The notes under the pieces: generated by a model
The model's input: only the letters and a program-made list of their open reading frames with translations
Database searches by the model: none
What the model was told of the DNA's origin: nothing
Shown here: positions 1 to 8,243 of the stretch, in pieces
How the letters are laid out: each line of letters begins with the position of its first letter
Position numbering within the stretch: position 1 is the first letter of the stretch
NCBI RefSeq assembly: GCF_026248825.1
Contig: NZ_CP110973.1
Coordinates: forward strand, 5,725,501-5,789,500
DNA from: Larkinella insperata
Lineage (GTDB): Bacteria > Bacteroidota > Bacteroidia > Cytophagales > Spirosomataceae
Direction of reading: 5' to 3'
DNA length: 64,000 nucleotides
Translations under genes and position numbers: made by a program

Positions 1-951
1 GTTCACCCGCAACACCATCTGGAAGGCGTCGTGCTGCTCGGTTTTGGGGTAATCCATGATGCTGGTCATCACGTCGGGCACATCGCGGTGCTCTTTCCAG
101 TAAGCCAGGTTGCCCGACGAATAAATCCGGGTTGGGCCCAGCGTATTGGTGACGAAATGCACGCCCGTAATCAGGTGGACGAACAAGTCACCGGCCACGC
201 CCGTACCGTAGTCTTTAAAGTTCCGCCAGCGGAAAAACCGGACCGGATCGAAGGGGCGCTTGGGCGCATCGCCCAGGAAGCGGTCCCAGTCAACGGTTTG
301 GGGCGTGGCATCCGGTGGCACGGAATAGTTCCAGGCCCCGATGGCATTGAACCGGTCGTTGTTGGACTCAATGTAATTGATGGCGCCGATTTCACCGGCC
401 TGAATCAGCCGTTTGGCCTCCTGGAAAGCCGCGCTGCTGATGCGCTGGCTACCCACCTGCATGGTTTTTCCCGACTTTTTCCAGGCATCGATCACGGCTT
501 TGCCTTCGTTCAGGTGCTGCACCATCGGTTTTTCGCAGTACACGTGCTTACCGGCTTTCAGGGCCGCAATGGTGATGTGGTCGTGCCAGTGGTCGGGTGT
601 TACCACCAGCACGGCATCCACGTCCGAACGGTTCAGAATTTCACGGTAATCGCGGGTTGTAAACAGTTGCTGTCCGAAAGCCGTCCGGGCGTGTTCCAAA
701 CGACCGGAATACAGATCGGCCACGGCCACCAGTTCCACATCAGGGTTGCGCAGGGCCGCCTGGGTGTCGTAGTTCCCCTGAATCCCCATCCCGATGGTGG
801 CAATCCGGATTTTGTCGTTGGGGCTAATTTTCTTCAGATCCTTAATAATATTGAAAGGTCGGGCCACGAAAGGCTCGGCGACGCTCTGGGTAGCCACCAG
901 CGCCGAAGCGGCTGTCAGTCCCTTGATAAAGTCGCGACGATTGGAATGCAT
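1..951 (-). CDS. Gfo/Idh/MocA family oxidoreductase, Tat-exported (3' end outside window)
   Basis: Predicted NAD(P)-dependent sugar or inositol oxidoreductase acting outside the cytoplasm. Only the first 317 codons are present and the frame stays open to base 1. The ATG at 951 gives a twin-arginine leader (SNRRDFIKG at residues 3-11) followed by an Ala-rich stretch, as usual for exported Bacteroidota members. A Rossmann motif GMGIQG lies at residues 54-59 and the family signature EKP at 140-142. Substrate cannot be told from the sequence. The opposite strand also has a long open frame here, but it lacks any recognisable motif. No TAnnTTTG promoter was found upstream. Confidence 0.93.
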   Translation of the reverse strand, partial: MHSNRRDFIKGLTAASALVATQSVAEPFVARPFNIIKDLKKISPNDKIRIATIGMGIQGNYDTQAALRNPDVELVAVADLYSGRLEHARTAFGQQLFTTRDYREILNRSDVDAVLVVTPDHWHDHITIAALKAGKHVYCEKPMVQHLNEGKAVIDAWKKSGKTMQVGSQRISSAAFQEAKRLIQAGEIGAINYIESNNDRFNAIGAWNYSVPPDATPQTVDWDRFLGDAPKRPFDPVRFFRWRNFKDYGTGVAGDLFVHLITGVHFVTNTLGPTRIYSSGNLAYWKEHRDVPDVMTSIMDYPKTEQHDAFQMVLRVN

Positions 952-1241
952 AAGGTTAATTTTGGGTAAGTTAAAACGGAAGATTAAGTCTGTAAAGTTA
1001 GAATTTTACGGGATAAATCCCACCTCCTGCCGCGCATGTTATTTGGCGAATGCCGGGGTTGACCTGGCAAAAATTAGGCAGAGCCGTGCAGAATAAACAC
1101 TTTACGCTCTCTTAAACCCACCCGGCATTTTTCATATATTTTATACTATTCCGGTGTAGCGGCTTTTCTCCGCCCTCAACCCACCTCCTTGATTGACGAG
1201 GCCGGATTTGCGTTTTCTGCATCACGCAAAAGCGCTGAAAC
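952..1241. other. Intergenic region, no gene seen
   Basis: This stretch separates the leftward oxidoreductase start from the 3' end of the next leftward gene. Together with the terminator beside it the gene-free span is about 350 bases. It is AT-rich near 1120-1150. It should hold the oxidoreductase promoter, but the only candidate is a one-mismatch minus-strand match to TAnnTTTG near 994-1001. No RNA gene or credible small ORF was seen. Confidence 0.5.
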
Positions 1242-1276
1242 AAAAAGCTCCTTTACACCACTTGGTGTAAAGGAGC
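1242..1276 (-). terminator. Rho-independent terminator of the Ppx/GppA-like gene
   Basis: A perfect 13 bp stem (1247-1259 with 1264-1276) closes a 4-base loop. Read on the minus strand it is followed by a run of five T (complement of 1242-1246). It sits about 25 bases past the stop at 1302, as expected for an intrinsic terminator. Confidence 0.85.
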
Positions 1277-1301
1277 CGCCTATTCAAACCTGGATTTACC
1301 C

Positions 1302-2726
1302 TTACCGTGTATATAACGCTCCCTTGGCAATGGTCGATTCGTATTCTCCGCTAATGGTTTCCAGAAACTTGCCCGTCACCCAGCCGATGTCGGAGTTACG
1401 GATAAACACGAACCGTTTCGGCGCAGTAGGGGTCGAGTATGTTTTCATGATGGCTTCCAGCCACAACGCCCCGGCAATCAATTGTTTTTCGCTCACCTGA
1501 TCACGCACCGTGCGAATCTCCTGCTCGGCTTTTGCCCGGATAGCCGCATCCGCAATGCCCTTTACGTCCGGATGAGTCAGCGTCTGGTACTCATCCATCA
1601 CTAGTTTCTTGAACCGTTCGACATCGTCCATCGAGATGGCAACGGCTGTGGTACCGCTTTTTTCGGGGTGCAGGTACGTGACGAGCGCCCAGGCCACATC
1701 GCCCCCCAGCCCGACCGTCCGACGGTTTTGCAGCCCCGTACTGCTGGTTTTGAAACGAGGAGTCAGCGCCGTATCAGCGACGGTTTTGACGACCCGCTGC
1801 GCTTCCCGTTTGAACGCTTCGGTATTCAGCGACCGCTTGCTTTCAATCTGACTCACCAGCGATTGAACGCCCACGGGTAACTCAACGGGGTGGAAAGTCT
1901 TGTTTGATTCAAAATACCCCCCGACGGTTGCATCGCTACCGATGTTGAGCGAAGAAGTTGTCGGCCAGACTTTGCGGGGAATTGAGCCAACGGTAAAAAG
2001 TTCGGCTTCGCGGTCAGTCGAGAGCGTGGTATCGATGCGCAGGTTGCTGCTCGGCAAAGCCCGCGAAAGCTGGTCATACAGCATTTTTTTGGTCGCCGGG
2101 GTTTTGGCGAGCCCTTCCTTCATCTCGTTGCTGAACACGATGAAAATCCGTTCGGCCGGGATGTTGTAATGACTGATCGAATCCAGACATACCTTCAGCG
2201 CATCCTGCCCGGCTTTCAGTGAGTTGGAGGCATCAGCCACAAAGCTAACGTTTGGAACCTGAATGCGGGTTTTTATATCTTTTTCGTAGAAATCACTTTC
2301 GTAGCGGGTTTTGAAAATCGCCAGTTTAACATCCGACGCGCCAAACTGAATCCCGGCGTACAGGTTCTTACCGGACAGCTCCCGAATCAACTCGTTAACG
2401 CCCCAGGCACTGGCAACGTACCGCAACTTCTCGTACCGGCCCCGGGCCAGTTTCAGGTAATAATCGGCGTTGTCGTTGCTGTTGTTTTCGTAGTAGGCCA
2501 GTCCCAGCAGTTCGTACGTCACGGCTTCCCAGTACCGGTCTTTTCCCCTCACCGCCGGCAGGGCCCGTTCCAGCAGGTTGATGGCATCCTGCGGTTTATC
2601 CAGTGCCCGTAAGGTGTTGGCCAGTTTGATGTACTGAATTGCCTGGGCCGTGCTGGTCGCTTTCTGAGCCAGCACGGGACCAAGCACTAAGAGTAAAAGA
2701 ACGGACAGAGATAAAAAGCGTTTCAT
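1302..2726 (-). CDS. Exported protein with TPR-like region and degenerate Ppx/GppA (actin-fold) domain
   Basis: 474 residues from the ATG at 2726, which starts directly at a signal peptide (residues 1-20, ending VLAQ); an upstream in-frame extension adds only an unlikely leader. Residues 25-118 are helical and TPR-like. The rest follows the order of Ppx/GppA exopolyphosphatases: a first phosphate loop position (IQFGASD, 126-132), an acidic turn (DREAELF, 238-244), a second loop (NIGSDAT, 261-267), LPVGVQSL (283-290) and GLGGDVAWAL (339-348). The key Asp and Gly residues of both nucleotide loops are replaced, so catalysis is doubtful. The Ppx/GppA assignment is my own pattern reading. It is monocistronic, with its own terminator. 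Confidence 0.75.
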   Translation of the reverse strand: MKRFLSLSVLLLLVLGPVLAQKATSTAQAIQYIKLANTLRALDKPQDAINLLERALPAVRGKDRYWEAVTYELLGLAYYENNSNDNADYYLKLARGRYEKLRYVASAWGVNELIRELSGKNLYAGIQFGASDVKLAIFKTRYESDFYEKDIKTRIQVPNVSFVADASNSLKAGQDALKVCLDSISHYNIPAERIFIVFSNEMKEGLAKTPATKKMLYDQLSRALPSSNLRIDTTLSTDREAELFTVGSIPRKVWPTTSSLNIGSDATVGGYFESNKTFHPVELPVGVQSLVSQIESKRSLNTEAFKREAQRVVKTVADTALTPRFKTSSTGLQNRRTVGLGGDVAWALVTYLHPEKSGTTAVAISMDDVERFKKLVMDEYQTLTHPDVKGIADAAIRAKAEQEIRTVRDQVSEKQLIAGALWLEAIMKTYSTPTAPKRFVFIRNSDIGWVTGKFLETISGEYESTIAKGALYTR

Positions 2727-2840
2727 TCGGATGGGGAGGACAGTGTCACCGATGCCATCGCTTCGGTGACCATACATACGAGCAAAGACACGCTTGAGAT
2801 TTCGGCTTATCGAGAAAATCGAATTTTTTTGGGGACTCGC

Positions 2841-4157
2841 CTACCCCAGCACCCAACTCAGGGCCAGCACACCCAGCAACCCCGTCACCGAAACCAGCGT
2901 TTCCATTACCGACCAGGTTTTGAGCGTATCGACCATGGATAACTGGAAGTACTCCCGAAACAGCCAGAAACCCGTGTCATTAACGTGCGAGAACATCATG
3001 CTGCCGGCGCCGATGCTCAGCACCATCAGGTTGGGCTCCACGCCCGTCGTGGCCAGCATCGGTGCAACAAACCCGGCGGTGGTGATTCCCGAAACCGTTG
3101 ATGAGCCCGTGCAGACCCGAATGAGCGCGGCCATGCCCCAGGCCAGCACGTAGGGATGCAAGGTCGAATCCTCCATCATCCCGGCAATGGACTCGCTGAC
3201 CCCGCCATCGGTCAGCACCTGCTTCAGCGCCCCGGCCCCGCCGAAAATCAGAAACAGCATGGCCACATCCTTGACCGCGTCGCCGAACAGGACCGTTACC
3301 TCGGGCACGGTTTTTCCCCGCCGGATGCCCAGCGTGTAGGTAGCAACCAGAACCGACAGAAACATGCTCACCACGGGTTCCCCCGCAAAAACAAGGATCT
3401 GCTGCCCGGTTGATCCAGCCGGTAAAAACGGCCCCAGAAAGGTGCTGAGACCGATGAGCAGAATGGGGAGCAAAACCGTCAGGAAACTGTTGACCGCGGA
3501 GGGCATCTGGTCTTCGCGCAGATCGGGCGCAATAAACGCCGGATTTGCCAGCGTTGTGTAGCGTTTCACGGTTGCGCCAAACAGGGCCCCGGAAATCAGG
3601 ATGGCCGGAATGGAAACGATGATTCCGTAGAAGAGCGTCAGTCCCATGTTGGCGTTAAACTGCTTCAGAATCGCCAGCGGAGCCGGGTGGGGCGGCAAAT
3701 AGCCCTGCGTAACCGACAGCGACGCCAGCATGGGCAGCCCTAAATACAAGGCAGGTAGTTTGTACCGGTAGGAAACCGTAATGACCAGCGGAGCCAGCAG
3801 CAGAAAACCAACTGAATAAAACAGCGGCAAACCGACGATGAATCCGGTTACCAGAAATGCCCATCGGGCGTGGTGTGTACCCACCAAATCCATGAGTTGG
3901 GTAGCGATGCGCTGAGCGGCTCCGCTCTGGGCCACGAGTTTACCGAGCATGGCCCCCAGCGCAATGATGGCCGTAATGGACCCGAGCGTTCCTCCGATAC
4001 CCTTCTGAATCGAATCCAGGATCGCCAGCGGCTGAAGACCCAGGGCCAGCCCCGCCCCGAGGGAGACCGCCAGAAAAGCCAGGAAGGTGTGTAAACGAAC
4101 AACGGAAATTAACCCGATCAGGGCCAGAATAGCGAGGAAGGTGATGGTTAGGAGCAT
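2841..4157 (-). CDS. GntP-family gluconate:H+ symporter
   Basis: Inner-membrane permease importing gluconate or a related sugar acid with protons. The 438-residue protein is almost wholly hydrophobic, with about 12 membrane segments. It carries GntP hallmarks: a Gly-rich GGTLGSITAIIALGAMLGKL near residue 57, the GLPLFYSVGFLLLAP segment, and PPHPAPLAI around residue 155. ATG 4157 is preferred over in-frame TTG 4163 and GTG 4160. No gluconate kinase or dehydratase is adjacent, so the substrate remains open; the exported oxidoreductase further left could supply an oxidised sugar, but this is inference only. Confidence 0.92.
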   Translation of the reverse strand: MLLTITFLAILALIGLISVVRLHTFLAFLAVSLGAGLALGLQPLAILDSIQKGIGGTLGSITAIIALGAMLGKLVAQSGAAQRIATQLMDLVGTHHARWAFLVTGFIVGLPLFYSVGFLLLAPLVITVSYRYKLPALYLGLPMLASLSVTQGYLPPHPAPLAILKQFNANMGLTLFYGIIVSIPAILISGALFGATVKRYTTLANPAFIAPDLREDQMPSAVNSFLTVLLPILLIGLSTFLGPFLPAGSTGQQILVFAGEPVVSMFLSVLVATYTLGIRRGKTVPEVTVLFGDAVKDVAMLFLIFGGAGALKQVLTDGGVSESIAGMMEDSTLHPYVLAWGMAALIRVCTGSSTVSGITTAGFVAPMLATTGVEPNLMVLSIGAGSMMFSHVNDTGFWLFREYFQLSMVDTLKTWSVMETLVSVTGLLGVLALSWVLG

Positions 4158-4175
4158 CACCAAACATAAAAATTA

Positions 4176-4778
4176 TTACAATTTAATCGAAGAATCAGAA
4201 CAAAGATTTGACGCTGCGGCCACCCGTTGCGCCTGCAGAATATGCCGCTGCTCGTGGGCAATCAAAAACCGCAAGGTGTCGCCCACCGACAACCGGATGA
4301 ACCTGGCGATGGAAATGGGCACCCGAAGCTTTTGCATATCCACCCGCCGGGCTCGTTCCAGCAGACTCAACAGTTCGCGCTGCTGGCCCTGAAAGACGGC
4401 CATTACCGCTTTCGCATCCAGTTCGGCAGCGGGGGTATGTTCTTTCACGGCCTTGGCTTTCAGCCCGATGGAACCGTCGGCTTTGGGGCGCATGGAATTG
4501 GCGAAGTAGTTGCCCAGCCAGCCGCTGCGGAACCTTTCGGTCGCCGGGATAGGCTCCTGCTCACCCCGCTCAATCGCCCTTTTGAGCTTTGGAAGGTAAT
4601 ACTGTCCGTAGCTGTTCAGGTGTTCCAGACACTGCGCGATGCTCCAGCGCTCGGGGGCGGGCGGCCAGTTCAAGGCATCGTTTGGCAACGTACTAAACTC
4701 GTTCTCAACAATCTGGATTAACGCATGGGTCTCGGCGGTCAATTGATCGAGCAGGGCGCTGGGGGTGAACGTTGGCAT
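4176..4778 (-). CDS. DinB family protein
   Basis: 200-residue four-helix-bundle protein of the DinB/YfiT type, cytoplasmic. The ATG at 4778 was chosen because the upstream extension is Arg- and Phe-rich and unlike the family. Conserved pieces are WSIAQCLEHLNSYGQYYLPK in the first half and HEQRHILQAQRV near the C-terminus, which provide the His residues that bind a metal in this superfamily. Related proteins are putative thiol-dependent transferases; the actual substrate is unknown. It lies 78 bases upstream-side of the Crp-like gene and 19 bases from the permease, on the same strand. Confidence 0.85.
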   Translation of the reverse strand: MPTFTPSALLDQLTAETHALIQIVENEFSTLPNDALNWPPAPERWSIAQCLEHLNSYGQYYLPKLKRAIERGEQEPIPATERFRSGWLGNYFANSMRPKADGSIGLKAKAVKEHTPAAELDAKAVMAVFQGQQRELLSLLERARRVDMQKLRVPISIARFIRLSVGDTLRFLIAHEQRHILQAQRVAAASNLCSDSSIKL

Positions 4779-4856
4779 GGCGGTAGCGATTGGGTCAGCA
4801 AACCTAAGGCGGTTTTTGAAAAACAATCTTGGTCTGGCCCAAGATTTTAGCAAGCG

Positions 4857-5450
4857 CTACAACCGGACGGACGCCAGCAGTTTGCTAAAGGTTGTCGGGT
4901 CCAGCCCCAGGTACGACGCCAGGTATTTGTGCGGAATCAGTTGCAAAACGTGCGGACTGCGCGTTAGCAAAATCCGAAATTTCTCTTCGGCGCTGAACGT
5001 CATCAGTTCAATGTACCGCTCCATCAGGCCCGACAGGGCGGCCGCCGTGCCGATGCGTCCCCAGCGCTCCAGTGCCGGATAGGTAGCCAGCAACCGGTCG
5101 AAGTCGGTAAACGAAAGGCGGAGTAACTGGCTGGCGGTCAGCGTTTCGAGGTAGTATCGCGAAGGCTGCTGCAACTGAAACGAGTCGATAATGCCCGACA
5201 TCGAGCCGGCGTACGAAAAGATCAGCGTGGCATCCCGTTTTTTTTCGCCCAGGTAATACGCCCGCTGAACCCCGTCGACGACAAAGTAGAGGTAGCGCTC
5301 CACTTCACCCGCCGACGTCAGAATGGTTTTGCGTTTGTACTCGACCAGATGCCAGCAGGCCGCGAACGCGTTCCACTCCCCTTCGGTGAGGTCGGCGACC
5401 GGCAATACGACCTGCTTGAGCCGCTCCAGCGCCGTTGCCCGTTTATTCAT
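4857..5450 (-). CDS. Crp/Fnr-family transcriptional regulator
   Basis: 197 residues from the ATG at 5450; a TTG at 5462 is the only alternative. Residues about 25-115 form a cyclic-nucleotide-binding fold (KRKTILTSAGEVERYLYFVVDGVQRAYY, later DRLLATYPALERWGRIGTAA). The C-terminal segment, LIPHKYLASYLGLDPTTFSKLLASV, is a short helix-turn-helix of the Crp type common in Bacteroidota. The usual cAMP-binding RS pair is not evident, so the ligand may differ. The ATG overlaps the stop of the upstream kinase gene by 8 bases (ATGAATAA), so the two are translationally coupled. Confidence 0.9.
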   Translation of the reverse strand: MNKRATALERLKQVVLPVADLTEGEWNAFAACWHLVEYKRKTILTSAGEVERYLYFVVDGVQRAYYLGEKKRDATLIFSYAGSMSGIIDSFQLQQPSRYYLETLTASQLLRLSFTDFDRLLATYPALERWGRIGTAAALSGLMERYIELMTFSAEEKFRILLTRSPHVLQLIPHKYLASYLGLDPTTFSKLLASVRL

Positions 5451-6798
5451 ACCCGTGTCCAACCGGCCGAGCCGTCTGCGTTTGTGGTAGGTTGATTAAG
5501 ACCAGGATCACCTGAAACCAGCCGTCGGCTTCGCCAACCAGGGGCGTGGGCTGGTTCAGCAACCGGTATTTTGTGTCGATGTTGGAGAGCCCTACCCCGT
5601 TGGATTCAATCCGCAGGTTTTTGCGTTGCAGGTTATTTTCAACAATCAACAAATCCTGGCTGCTGGTGCGAATCCGGATTCGGAGCGGCTGATCGGGCAA
5701 CACCACGTTGTGTTTGACGGCATTCTCGACCAGCAGTTGCAGCGTCAGCGGAGGAAGCAGGGCCTTTTGGTACTCCTCGGTTACCGACACCTGCAAGTCG
5801 ACGCTTGTACCGAAACGGGTTTGCAGCAGGTGGAAATACGAACGGATAAAGCGCAGTTCGTCGCTGAGCGTCACCAGTTCGTTTTCGTTACTTCGCAGCA
5901 GATACCGGTACACATTGGAAAGTTCATCCACAAACTTGCTGGCCTGCCCGGGGCTTTCGTCGATCAGTGAGGAGAGGGTGTTCAGGCCGTTGAACAGAAA
6001 ATGCGGGTTCACCTGGCTCTGCAACGCCCGCATCTGCACTTCGGTTTTTTCGTGCTGCATCCGCTGGATCGCCAGGTCGGCTTCCAGGTTTTCGCGGTGG
6101 CGCTGCTCGCGTTCGCGCTCCAGGTCTTTTTCTACCACGGCTTTCCGAACGGCCTCCCGCCGGTGCCGGTACGAAATTCCCAGCGAAAAAAAGATCAGGT
6201 CCAGCACCACGCCAACCTGGAGAAACAAATCCGGGTGTTGCCAGAAGGGCAGCGACAGGCTAAGGTTCGGTGAGTGAATCAGCAGGGCCGCCGTAATGGC
6301 GTGGTTGATGAGCAGCGAAGCCGTTCCGGCCACAAAAAACCGGGCCACCACGTCCTTGGACCGAAAAAAAGAAAAGACAATGTAACCGCCCACGGCCAGC
6401 ATGGCAAACCGGATGGGTTGCAGCAAAATGGTGTGCATCGTCGACTGCCAGAAATCCGTGAACAGGTAAACGTAGGTTTTAACGGCACAATAGAAAACGA
6501 GCATCCACTGCACGACCACCACCGAGCGCAAAAACCGGGGCCGCTCGCGCAGGTTCAGGAAAATCTTGGCCAGCTCCAGGTAAAAGATGTAACCGAGGTA
6601 GGAAGAGAGCTTAAAAAAACTACCCAGATTGGTCGGTAAACCCAGGTGGTTGATGACAAAATAGAAAGCCCAGATCAGGGTGTAAATCGTGTACAGCCCA
6701 TAGATCCGCTCACGGTACATAAACCACTGGATGGAATTGGCCAGAAACATGGCCACCACCATACCCCAGAAGAACGGCGACAGGGCTTCGTACGTCAT
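5443..6798 (-). CDS. LytS/YehU-type sensor histidine kinase with 7TM sensor
   Basis: 451-residue inner-membrane histidine kinase. Residues 5-210 hold about seven membrane segments, resembling a 7TMR-DISM module without its usual periplasmic domain. A basic coiled coil follows (212-262), then the His_kinase domain with the phospho-acceptor motif NPHFLFN (264-270, His 266) and the N box ENAVKHN (358-364). ATG 6798 is preferred over a TTG at 6816. Families of this type normally sit beside a LytTR response regulator; here the gene instead overlaps a Crp/Fnr-type regulator by 8 bases. Stimulus unknown. Confidence 0.9.
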   Translation of the reverse strand: MTYEALSPFFWGMVVAMFLANSIQWFMYRERIYGLYTIYTLIWAFYFVINHLGLPTNLGSFFKLSSYLGYIFYLELAKIFLNLRERPRFLRSVVVVQWMLVFYCAVKTYVYLFTDFWQSTMHTILLQPIRFAMLAVGGYIVFSFFRSKDVVARFFVAGTASLLINHAITAALLIHSPNLSLSLPFWQHPDLFLQVGVVLDLIFFSLGISYRHRREAVRKAVVEKDLEREREQRHRENLEADLAIQRMQHEKTEVQMRALQSQVNPHFLFNGLNTLSSLIDESPGQASKFVDELSNVYRYLLRSNENELVTLSDELRFIRSYFHLLQTRFGTSVDLQVSVTEEYQKALLPPLTLQLLVENAVKHNVVLPDQPLRIRIRTSSQDLLIVENNLQRKNLRIESNGVGLSNIDTKYRLLNQPTPLVGEADGWFQVILVLINLPQTQTARPVGHGYE

Positions 6799-6906
6799 TT
6801 GAATGGGAAAAATCAACTACGCGCTAACGATCAATGCTACGCTGTAAATGTACAAAAAAGCATTCAAAGACGTGAGTTTCTGATCGCCAGACTCAAAAAC
6901 GAAGCG

Positions 6907-7923
6907 TTAAGTGGACCGGGTGGAAGCCCGAATGACCAGTTCGCCGTCCAGATTGGTTTGGGTGATGGCGTTGTTTTTGGGGATGCTTTCCAGCAGAATC
7001 CGGGTGGCCAGCTGCCCCATCTCGGGTAACGGTTGACGGATGTACGTCACTGGGGTGTGAAACAGGTCATAAGCGTCGGCCTGATCGAGGGTGATGATGG
7101 CAACGTCGTCCGGCACGCGCTTCTGGAGTTCTTTGATGGGCTTCAAGCCGAAGAGGGCCAGGGTGTTGGAAGCAAACAGAATGGCCTCAACGGGATTTTT
7201 GCCCCCCAACAACTCCCGGACGGCTTTTTCAATATCGGTTTTGTAGGTAGCGCGCCGGACTTCTTTCAGCCAGCTTTTCGAGAAAGTAATGTTGTTGGCT
7301 TTCAGAGCCTCCAGATACCCCCGCTTCCGCTCGGTGATGGTATACAGCGTGGTTTGAAATGTGATCATTCCAATGCGCCGGTAGCCCGAGTCGATCAGGT
7401 GCTGGGTGGCTTTGTAAATGGCGCCGTAATTGTCCAGCGCAACGTAATTGGTTTTCAGATCGGGAAAATACCGGTCGATCAGGACAAACGGAACGCCTTG
7501 CTTTTGCAGGTCGGCCAGTTGTTTTTCCATGCCCTCCGTGGGTACAATCAGCAGCCCGTCGACCTGCCGGTTCAGGAGCGTCTCGATGAGTTTTCGGGCT
7601 TTCTGCGGCTGCTCGTCCGAGCTGCCCACCAGAACCGTATACTGCTGCTGATCGGCTTCGTCTTCGATGATGCGGGTGAGCGAGGAAGAAAAAGGATTGG
7701 AGATATCCGCAACGACCAGCCCGAGGGTGAACGTCTTGTTGGTCTTCAGGCTTTTGGCGATCTGGTTGGGCCGGTAATTCAGTGCTTTGGCCACCGCCCT
7801 GATCTTCTGAGCGACCTGCTTACTGATCTTGTTTTCCTTTTTATTATTCAGCACGTAGGATACCAACGCCGTTGAAACCCCCACTTCCTGCGCAATATCC
7901 TTTAACGAAGTCTTCTTTGCCAT
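6907..7923 (-). CDS. LacI-family transcriptional repressor
   Basis: 338 residues from the ATG at 7923. Residues 5-30 are a canonical LacI helix-turn-helix (LKDIAQEVGVSTALVSYVLNN); the hinge helix follows near 50-60 (YRPNQIAKSL). The remainder is a periplasmic-binding-protein-like sugar-sensing domain with FTLGLVVADISNPF and VDGLLIVP. It is divergent from the small genes at 8244 and 8615. Two TTTAAACGTTTAAA-type palindromes lie in the shared intergenic region and are its likely operators, so it probably represses both itself and the divergent genes. The effector is unknown and no sugar-catabolic gene lies next to it on either side. Confidence 0.95.
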   Translation of the reverse strand: MAKKTSLKDIAQEVGVSTALVSYVLNNKKENKISKQVAQKIRAVAKALNYRPNQIAKSLKTNKTFTLGLVVADISNPFSSSLTRIIEDEADQQQYTVLVGSSDEQPQKARKLIETLLNRQVDGLLIVPTEGMEKQLADLQKQGVPFVLIDRYFPDLKTNYVALDNYGAIYKATQHLIDSGYRRIGMITFQTTLYTITERKRGYLEALKANNITFSKSWLKEVRRATYKTDIEKAVRELLGGKNPVEAILFASNTLALFGLKPIKELQKRVPDDVAIITLDQADAYDLFHTPVTYIRQPLPEMGQLATRILLESIPKNNAITQTNLDGELVIRASTRST

Positions 7924-7929
7924 ACCGGG

Positions 7930-7937
7930 CAAATATA
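7930..7937 (-). promoter_or_regulatory. Candidate -7 element for lacI
   Basis: The minus strand reads TATATTTG, a full match to the Bacteroidota TAnnTTTG element. Its position would place the transcript start at or within a few bases of the ATG at 7923, implying a leaderless or nearly leaderless mRNA. One of the two palindromes lies just upstream of it. Chance matches of this short motif are possible. Confidence 0.4.
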
Positions 7938-7955
7938 GGAAAAAGTCAATTATTG

Positions 7956-7971
7956 ATTTAAACGTTTAAAT
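7956..7971. promoter_or_regulatory. Palindromic LacI-type operator O1
   Basis: A perfect 16 bp palindrome, ATTTAAACGTTTAAAT, with the central CG typical of LacI-family operators. It lies 33 bases upstream of the lacI ATG, next to the lacI -7 element, consistent with autorepression. Its centre is 149 bp from that of the second site. Confidence 0.75.
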
Positions 7972-8105
7972 TAATTAGTTCCGGTATTTAATTTTTCAAA
8001 TAGCACACTTCGACATTTCTATATAAATAATACTATTTACATGGTACTATTTGAACATTAATAAGATAATTTCTAAAGAAATTCAACTTAATTGCACTTT
8101 TTTAA

Positions 8106-8119
8106 TTTAAACGTTTAAA
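8106..8119. promoter_or_regulatory. Palindromic LacI-type operator O2
   Basis: A perfect 14 bp palindrome, TTTAAACGTTTAAA, identical in its core to the site at 7956-7971. It ends 10 bases before a TACTTTTG -7 element, so it covers the -33 region of the rightward promoter, where a bound repressor would block polymerase. The AT-rich DNA between the two sites suits looping. Confidence 0.75.
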
Positions 8120-8129
8120 CCAATTTCTG

Positions 8130-8137
8130 TACTTTTG
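8130..8137 (+). promoter_or_regulatory. -7 element of the promoter for the small-protein genes
   Basis: TACTTTTG, a full match to TAnnTTTG. The predicted transcript start is near 8144, giving an untranslated leader of about 100 bases before the ATG at 8244. The upstream operator overlaps the expected -33 region. Confidence 0.65.
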
Positions 8138-8151
8138 TGTTCGAATAGAAC

Positions 8152-8215
8152 AGCTACTGGCGTGGTAAAATGCCGTAGCTAACCGGAGAGCAGGCTAACC
8201 GCCCCACCAGGCTCT
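8152..8215 (+). promoter_or_regulatory. Structured 5' leader of the small-protein genes
   Basis: Two stem-loops can be drawn in the leader. The first pairs AGCTAC (8152-8157) with GTAGCT (8175-8180), extended by GGC/GCC inside. The second pairs AGAGC (8187-8191) with GCTCT (8211-8215). The octamer GCTAACCG is repeated with a 16-base period (8178-8185 and 8194-8201). It matches no riboswitch consensus that I can recall. It could be a regulatory leader or simply stabilise the mRNA. Confidence 0.4.
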
Positions 8216-8243
8216 TTGGAAATTCAAAAAATAACAACAGACA

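Noticed and set aside
31..969. Long plus-strand open frame of 312 codons
   Set aside because: It is antisense to the oxidoreductase, which has a Tat leader, Rossmann and EKP motifs. The plus-strand protein has none.
7033..7875. 280-codon plus-strand open frame
   Set aside because: Antisense to the LacI repressor; no recognisable domain.
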